From Epichloe hybrida (Eukaryota; Ascomycota; Sordariomycetes; Hypocreales; Clavicipitaceae): 64,000 nucleotides of DNA. Each line of letters starts with the position of its first letter. The stretch's first letter is position 1. A program made the translations under genes and the position numbers. The stretch lies in contig JAFEKR010000030.1 in assembly GCA_019022495.1 (NCBI GenBank), positions 558,001 to 622,000 of the forward strand. The letters are read 5' to 3'. Under the pieces are notes generated by a model that saw only the letters and a list, made by a program, of their open reading frames with translations, ran no database searches and was not told where the DNA came from. Positions 59,771 to 64,000 of this stretch are shown one piece after another.

Positions 59771-62700
59771 GCTATTTAATACAGGCGTGGAATATTTAAT
59801 AATCCACCCTAAATTATTATTAAAATAGAATTAGAAGAACGTAAAAAAAACAGAGATAACACTAGAAAGCGTAAGCAAGGATAAGATCCCGCACTAGGGA
59901 ATCCTATGTAAACTAGTTAAGGTAAAAGATAGTATAGGCTATATAAAGGTTTACTAAGTTAGCTACTATATTACTAATATAGGAGAGGGAATACTCCTAG
60001 GGATAGACTAGACCCTAGAATATAAACCTATAGTAATAGACTAGAAGTAGGGTTTCTAGAGGTTTCTAATAACCTAGGATCACATTACTTTTACTATAGG
60101 TAAGCAATAACTTTATAAGGTAGTAAAGTAATTTTCTATTATACTATTACTAGCGTTACTAAAGATTAAGGTAGTTAACCTAAAGGTAATAGAAGAAGAT
60201 ACTAATAAAAATTCACTAATAGGTAACGTAATAAGCAACAACCTAAGTTATAGCGTAGTTATAGTAATAGTAATAGAATATACCTATATGTTAAAGAAGA
60301 AAAAACTAAGAAGCGTAATAGCGCTCTAGGTAGTGTTTTACGAAGAATTAGCAGCGCTTACATAAGAGATAGACAGTGACACACCCCTATAGTAAATTCT
60401 AGAAGAGTACGCGGAATTTATAGATATGTTTTTAAAGGAGCTAGCTAGTAAGCTCCTAGAATTAGGTAGTTATACTTATATAATTAAATTAGAAGAGGGA
60501 AAACAACTACCCTAGGGACTTATATATAACCTAGCTAAAAAAGAGCTAGAAGTGCTTAGGGAGTACCTAGTAAGTATATAAGAGAAAGGGTAGATTAGAA
60601 GATTAATAAGCCTAGCAGGAGCCCTAATTTTATTTATTCTAAAAAAATCAGGGAAATTAAGGCTTTATATAAATTATAGGGGCCTTAATAGGATTACCGT
60701 TAAAAATAAGGCCCCTTTACTACTAATCTCTAAAATTCTTAATTAATTAGTAAGTGTAAAGATTTTCACGTTACTAGATCTTTAAGAGGCATATTACTAG
60801 CTATATATCTATAAGGGTAATAAGTAGAAGATAGCATTCTATTACTACTATAGGCACTTTAAATATCTTATAATACTATTTAGGTTAGTAAATATACTAG
60901 CTACTTTTTAGGAATATATTAATAATGCTCTTAAGGGGCTTGTAAATAAATTCTATATTATTTACCTTAATAACACCCTAATATATAGTAGTAACCCTAT
61001 AAGACATATAGAGTATATTAAAAGAGTGCTAGGGTGACTTTAGGACGCTAACCTCTATATTAACCTTAAAAAGTGCTAATTTTTAGTTATAAAGGCAAAG
61101 TTCCTAGGTTTTATTATATCTAAGAAGGGCATTAAGATAGAACTGTTACGGGTTGAAGCTATTATAACCTAGCTAATACCTAGTAAACTTATAGTGTTTA
61201 GAAAACTCTAAAAGAAGTTCTAGGAGGCACTAATCTTAGTGTACTTTAACTTACTTTATTTACTAAGAGTAAAAATAGATGTATCTAGTTATGTAATTAG
61301 AGCTATACTTATAATATTAGTGCTAGGTAGCTAGCACCTAGTAGTGTATTTTTTAAGGAAGTTAACTAATATTAAACTTTACTACTTAACCTTAGATGCT
61401 AAGTTATTAGTAATCTAAGAGGCGTTTTAAGCCTAGAGATATTACCTTATGTATTTAACTTATTAAATTATAGTTATTATAGACTATTTAAATTATAAGT
61501 ACCTAGCTATAAAGCTAAAGCTATCTAGTAGGTAGGTAATAGTGTTAGATAAGCTTTGTTTATTTAATTTTAGGATTAAATATTATATAAGTAAGCTAAA
61601 CCCTACTAATACCCTATTAAGAAAAGCAGATTATATTAGTAAGAAGCATAGGGCAGAGGCTATATCCTTATAGCTACCTAACTTCTTAGCTAAGTTTTTA
61701 AATACTAAGTAGCAAGGGCGCTATGTATATAATAGTGTAGTTATAGGCCCTAAGGTTATATTACTTAGTGTAATTAATAGTTTATTATAAGAGCGCTATA
61801 AGGGCTATTTAAGCCTCTAGGGTTTTAAGAAGATATAACTTTATTATATTATTAAGGAACCTAATAGTTTTATAAAGCCTATAAGTGGTATGCTAACTAG
61901 GTCTGCTTATTATAAGTAGTAAGGTTACGCCTTATCTGTGTTTTCTAATGTTTCTATAAGTCTAGCAAGCCTGTAGGTTAGGAGTCTAGCTAGGTTAGTA
62001 GTTAGTAAGTAATATAAGCACCCCCTTAAAATGCTACTTAGCTATAATTTATCTATAAGTCTAAAAGCATACTATAAGCTAGCTATTTATAGTAGTATTA
62101 TAGTAAGAATATAGGTAGTCTAGCAAACCTCTTCTAAGTTTATATATAATACGTATCCTATGTATATAGAATTAAAGACTCTAATTTAAGTTATATTATT
62201 TTAAGTATAGTAAGGTAATAACTTTACTATAGGTTATAGGAAGCTGCTTAAGAGTAGTAACCTTAAAGCGTTATAGATATAGTCTATTAGGCCCTCTAAG
62301 CTATTAATATTTTAAAATAGAGTTTTTATTCTAGTAGGTATAAGAAAGGAAATTTTACTACTTACCTATAATAACCTAGTAGTAGGCCACTAGGGAGTTA
62401 GCAGGACCCTCTATTAGATTATAAGTTAGTATTACTAGCTAATAATAAAGAAAGACACTAAGTTATATATACAAACTTACGTAAGCTATTAGACTTTAAA
62501 GCTAAGGCACTATAAACCTTATAGTAAGCTAGCTATGCTACTAGTGCCTAATTAGCCTTTTTAAGAATTATTAATAGAATTTATTATGGGGCTACTACCT
62601 ATAAAAGACGCAAATTAGACTTATAATACAATCTTAGTTATTATAGACTATTTCATAAAATATAGTATTTATATCCTTGTTTTAATGTGGATAACTAGTG

Positions 62701-63570
62701 ATAGGTTAGTTACTATATTCCTAGAGTATGTTTTTAGGGATTATAGCGCCCTAGAAGGTATTATTATAGACTATGGTTTGACTTTCACTAGCAGGTTTTA
62801 AATAACCTTTTGCTATTTTATTATAACTAAGTAGTAACTAAGCACTGTGTTTTACCTATAAATAAATAGTTAGATAGAATGTTTAAACCAAGTTTTAAAG
62901 CATTATTTAAGAGCCTTTGCTTACTTTAATTAGACTAATTAGGCTAATAATCTATTAATAGTATAGTTTGCGTATAATATAAGCGTTTATTTAACTTATA
63001 ACTACACCCTAGCTAAGGCGCTATAAGGCTATAACCCTAGGGGACTATAGTAAGTGGTTATAAATATCCCTATAGTAAATAACTAGGTAAAGACTTATAT
63101 TACTACGCTAAGAGATAGATATATAGTAATTAAGCAGCTTCTAAGTAACTTATAGGCTTAGTATATAAAACACTATAATAAGAAGTAAACCCTAATAAAG
63201 TTTAGAGTAAGTAACTATGTTTTATTATTTATAAAGAATATTAACTTATAGTAACCTAGTAGGAAGCTAAGTGTAAAGTACCTAGGCCCTTATAAAATTA
63301 AAAAGGTAATTAGGACTTATAGTTTAGTATACTAACTAAAGCTACTACCTAGTATATAACTATATAATGTTTTTAATATTACTAATCTTAAACTATTTAT
63401 AAGGGACTTAACTAATATAAAAGATATATCCTTACTATAAGAGAATATTATAGATAATAAGCAGGAGTTTAAAGTTAAAAGAATTATATTATATTATTAT
63501 AATAAGAGATATTAGAAATACTTAGTTAAATAAAAGGGCTATAATGCTTTAGAGAACTCTTAGGTAAAGA
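59771..63570 (+). pseudogene. Pol of chromovirus D: protease, RT, RNase H, integrase, chromodomain
   Basis: The protease active site reads LFNTGVE near 59773-59795 (Asp of DTG changed to Asn). RT has GKLRLYINYRGLNRI near 60650, DLQEAYY (with a stop at Gln) and YLNN near 60961-60972 (family YLDD). RNase H lies near 61240-61640, ending NPTNTLLRKADYISKKHR. Integrase has ILVIIDYFIKYSIYI near 62632, IIIDYGLTFTSRF near 62760 and INSQIECLNQ near 62850 (the Glu is kept). The chromodomain near 63450-63560 reads FKVKRIILYYYNKRYQKYLVK then KGYNALENS. All stops fit former Gln/Trp codons. Confidence 0.85.
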
Positions 63571-64000
63571 AAAGAGATTTTATTATAATAGATATTATTA
63601 AGGATTATAAGCGGTAACTAAGCAGCTAGTTTATAAATATAGAGTTATATTTAGTAGAGTTTAGATAGTAGTAGTAATATATAAAAAAAATCCAGATAAA
63701 TTCTTAGAAACCTAACTTATAGCTACTTCACACTAATTATTCTATTAACATATTACCTACCTAGCCCCTAGTATCCTTACCTATGCTAATAGGGGCAGAG
63801 GATTTATTCTTATTATTAGAGAAATCCCCCTCCCTATACATATATATACAAAGCTTACTAGGGAGGTCTAGTAGCCTAATATAAGTAGGAAGCGTGAATA
63901 TATTAGTAGTAAGCTACTAGTAAGTTAGTAAAGCTATAAACTAAAGCATAGAAATATATATAGATAGAAGGTTTTGCGTAATAAAATATAAGCTATTAGA
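63571..64000 (+). other. Chromovirus D sequence after the chromodomain, cut by window end
   Basis: The pol phase remains readable for a while after the chromodomain (DFIIIDIIKDYKR, ILPTQPLVSLPML) and matches 47330-46900 of C on the other strand. No LTR is reached. Confidence 0.6.

Larger units (their letters stand above)
58139..64000 (+). mobile_element. Chromovirus D (same family as C), 3' end beyond the window
   Basis: It starts with a 267-bp LTR (58139-58405) and runs gag, protease, RT, RNase H, integrase, chromodomain on the plus strand. The element is cut by the window end about 430 bp after the chromodomain. It lies head to head with chromovirus C, with 4381 bp of relic G between their 5' LTRs. 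The target duplication cannot be checked. Confidence 0.9.

Overview
This window looks like a gene-poor, AT-rich, repeat-packed chromosome region of a filamentous ascomycete (Pezizomycotina). I see no intact host gene, rRNA or tRNA. CpA/TpG dinucleotides are nearly gone and TpA is in excess, while many CpG sites survive. Stop codons in the decayed frames are almost all TAA or TAG at places where the family has Gln or Trp. The copies of each repeat differ almost only by transitions. Together these are the signature of repeat-induced point mutation (RIP).

Layout. 1-2446 is the 3' half of a decayed Ty3/gypsy pol (+), with a polypurine tract and a probable LTR start at 2448. 3340-3830 plus 11062-13180 is one unrecognised decayed protein-coding frame. 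It is split by chromovirus A (3831-11056; 219-bp LTRs; TSD TTACC). 13181-14904 is non-coding and includes a 13-bp C run and a short island without RIP bias. Ty1/copia element 1 (14905-22006, +; LTRs 824 and 803 bp; TSD GAAGA) follows. 22012-27664 and 53758-58138 are the two halves of an old minus-strand gypsy relic, G. Chromovirus C (27665-53757, minus; 267-bp LTRs; TSD TTTTT) sits inside G.

C has itself been hit four times: a hAT-type non-autonomous element in its 3' LTR (27725-29568, 8-bp TSD); chromovirus E (30843-37443, minus; 202-bp LTRs; TSD TATAC); copia element 2 (37635-46620, minus; TSD GTTAT), which carries a second copy of the hAT-type element (40907-42764, 8-bp TSD); and a solo copia LTR (50095-50918; TSD ATATT) beside its reverse transcriptase active-site motif. 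A second member of the C family, D (58139 to beyond the window end, +), lies head to head with C and makes a very large inverted repeat.

Nothing here works as a gene network. The window is a record of successive insertions followed by RIP. The two copia polyproteins are the best preserved: both span exactly 4971 bp once the hAT insertion is removed. The points most worth a second look are antisense open frames with Cys-cluster-like motifs between the chromodomain and 3' LTR of elements A, E and C, the unrecognised frame split by A, the hAT-type element with dense ACAAT/ATTGT pentamer arrays, and the copia leader, primer site and gag.

All translations were done by eye. Edges of decayed coding regions are approximate. 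LTR, TSD and hAT-type element boundaries were read to the base.
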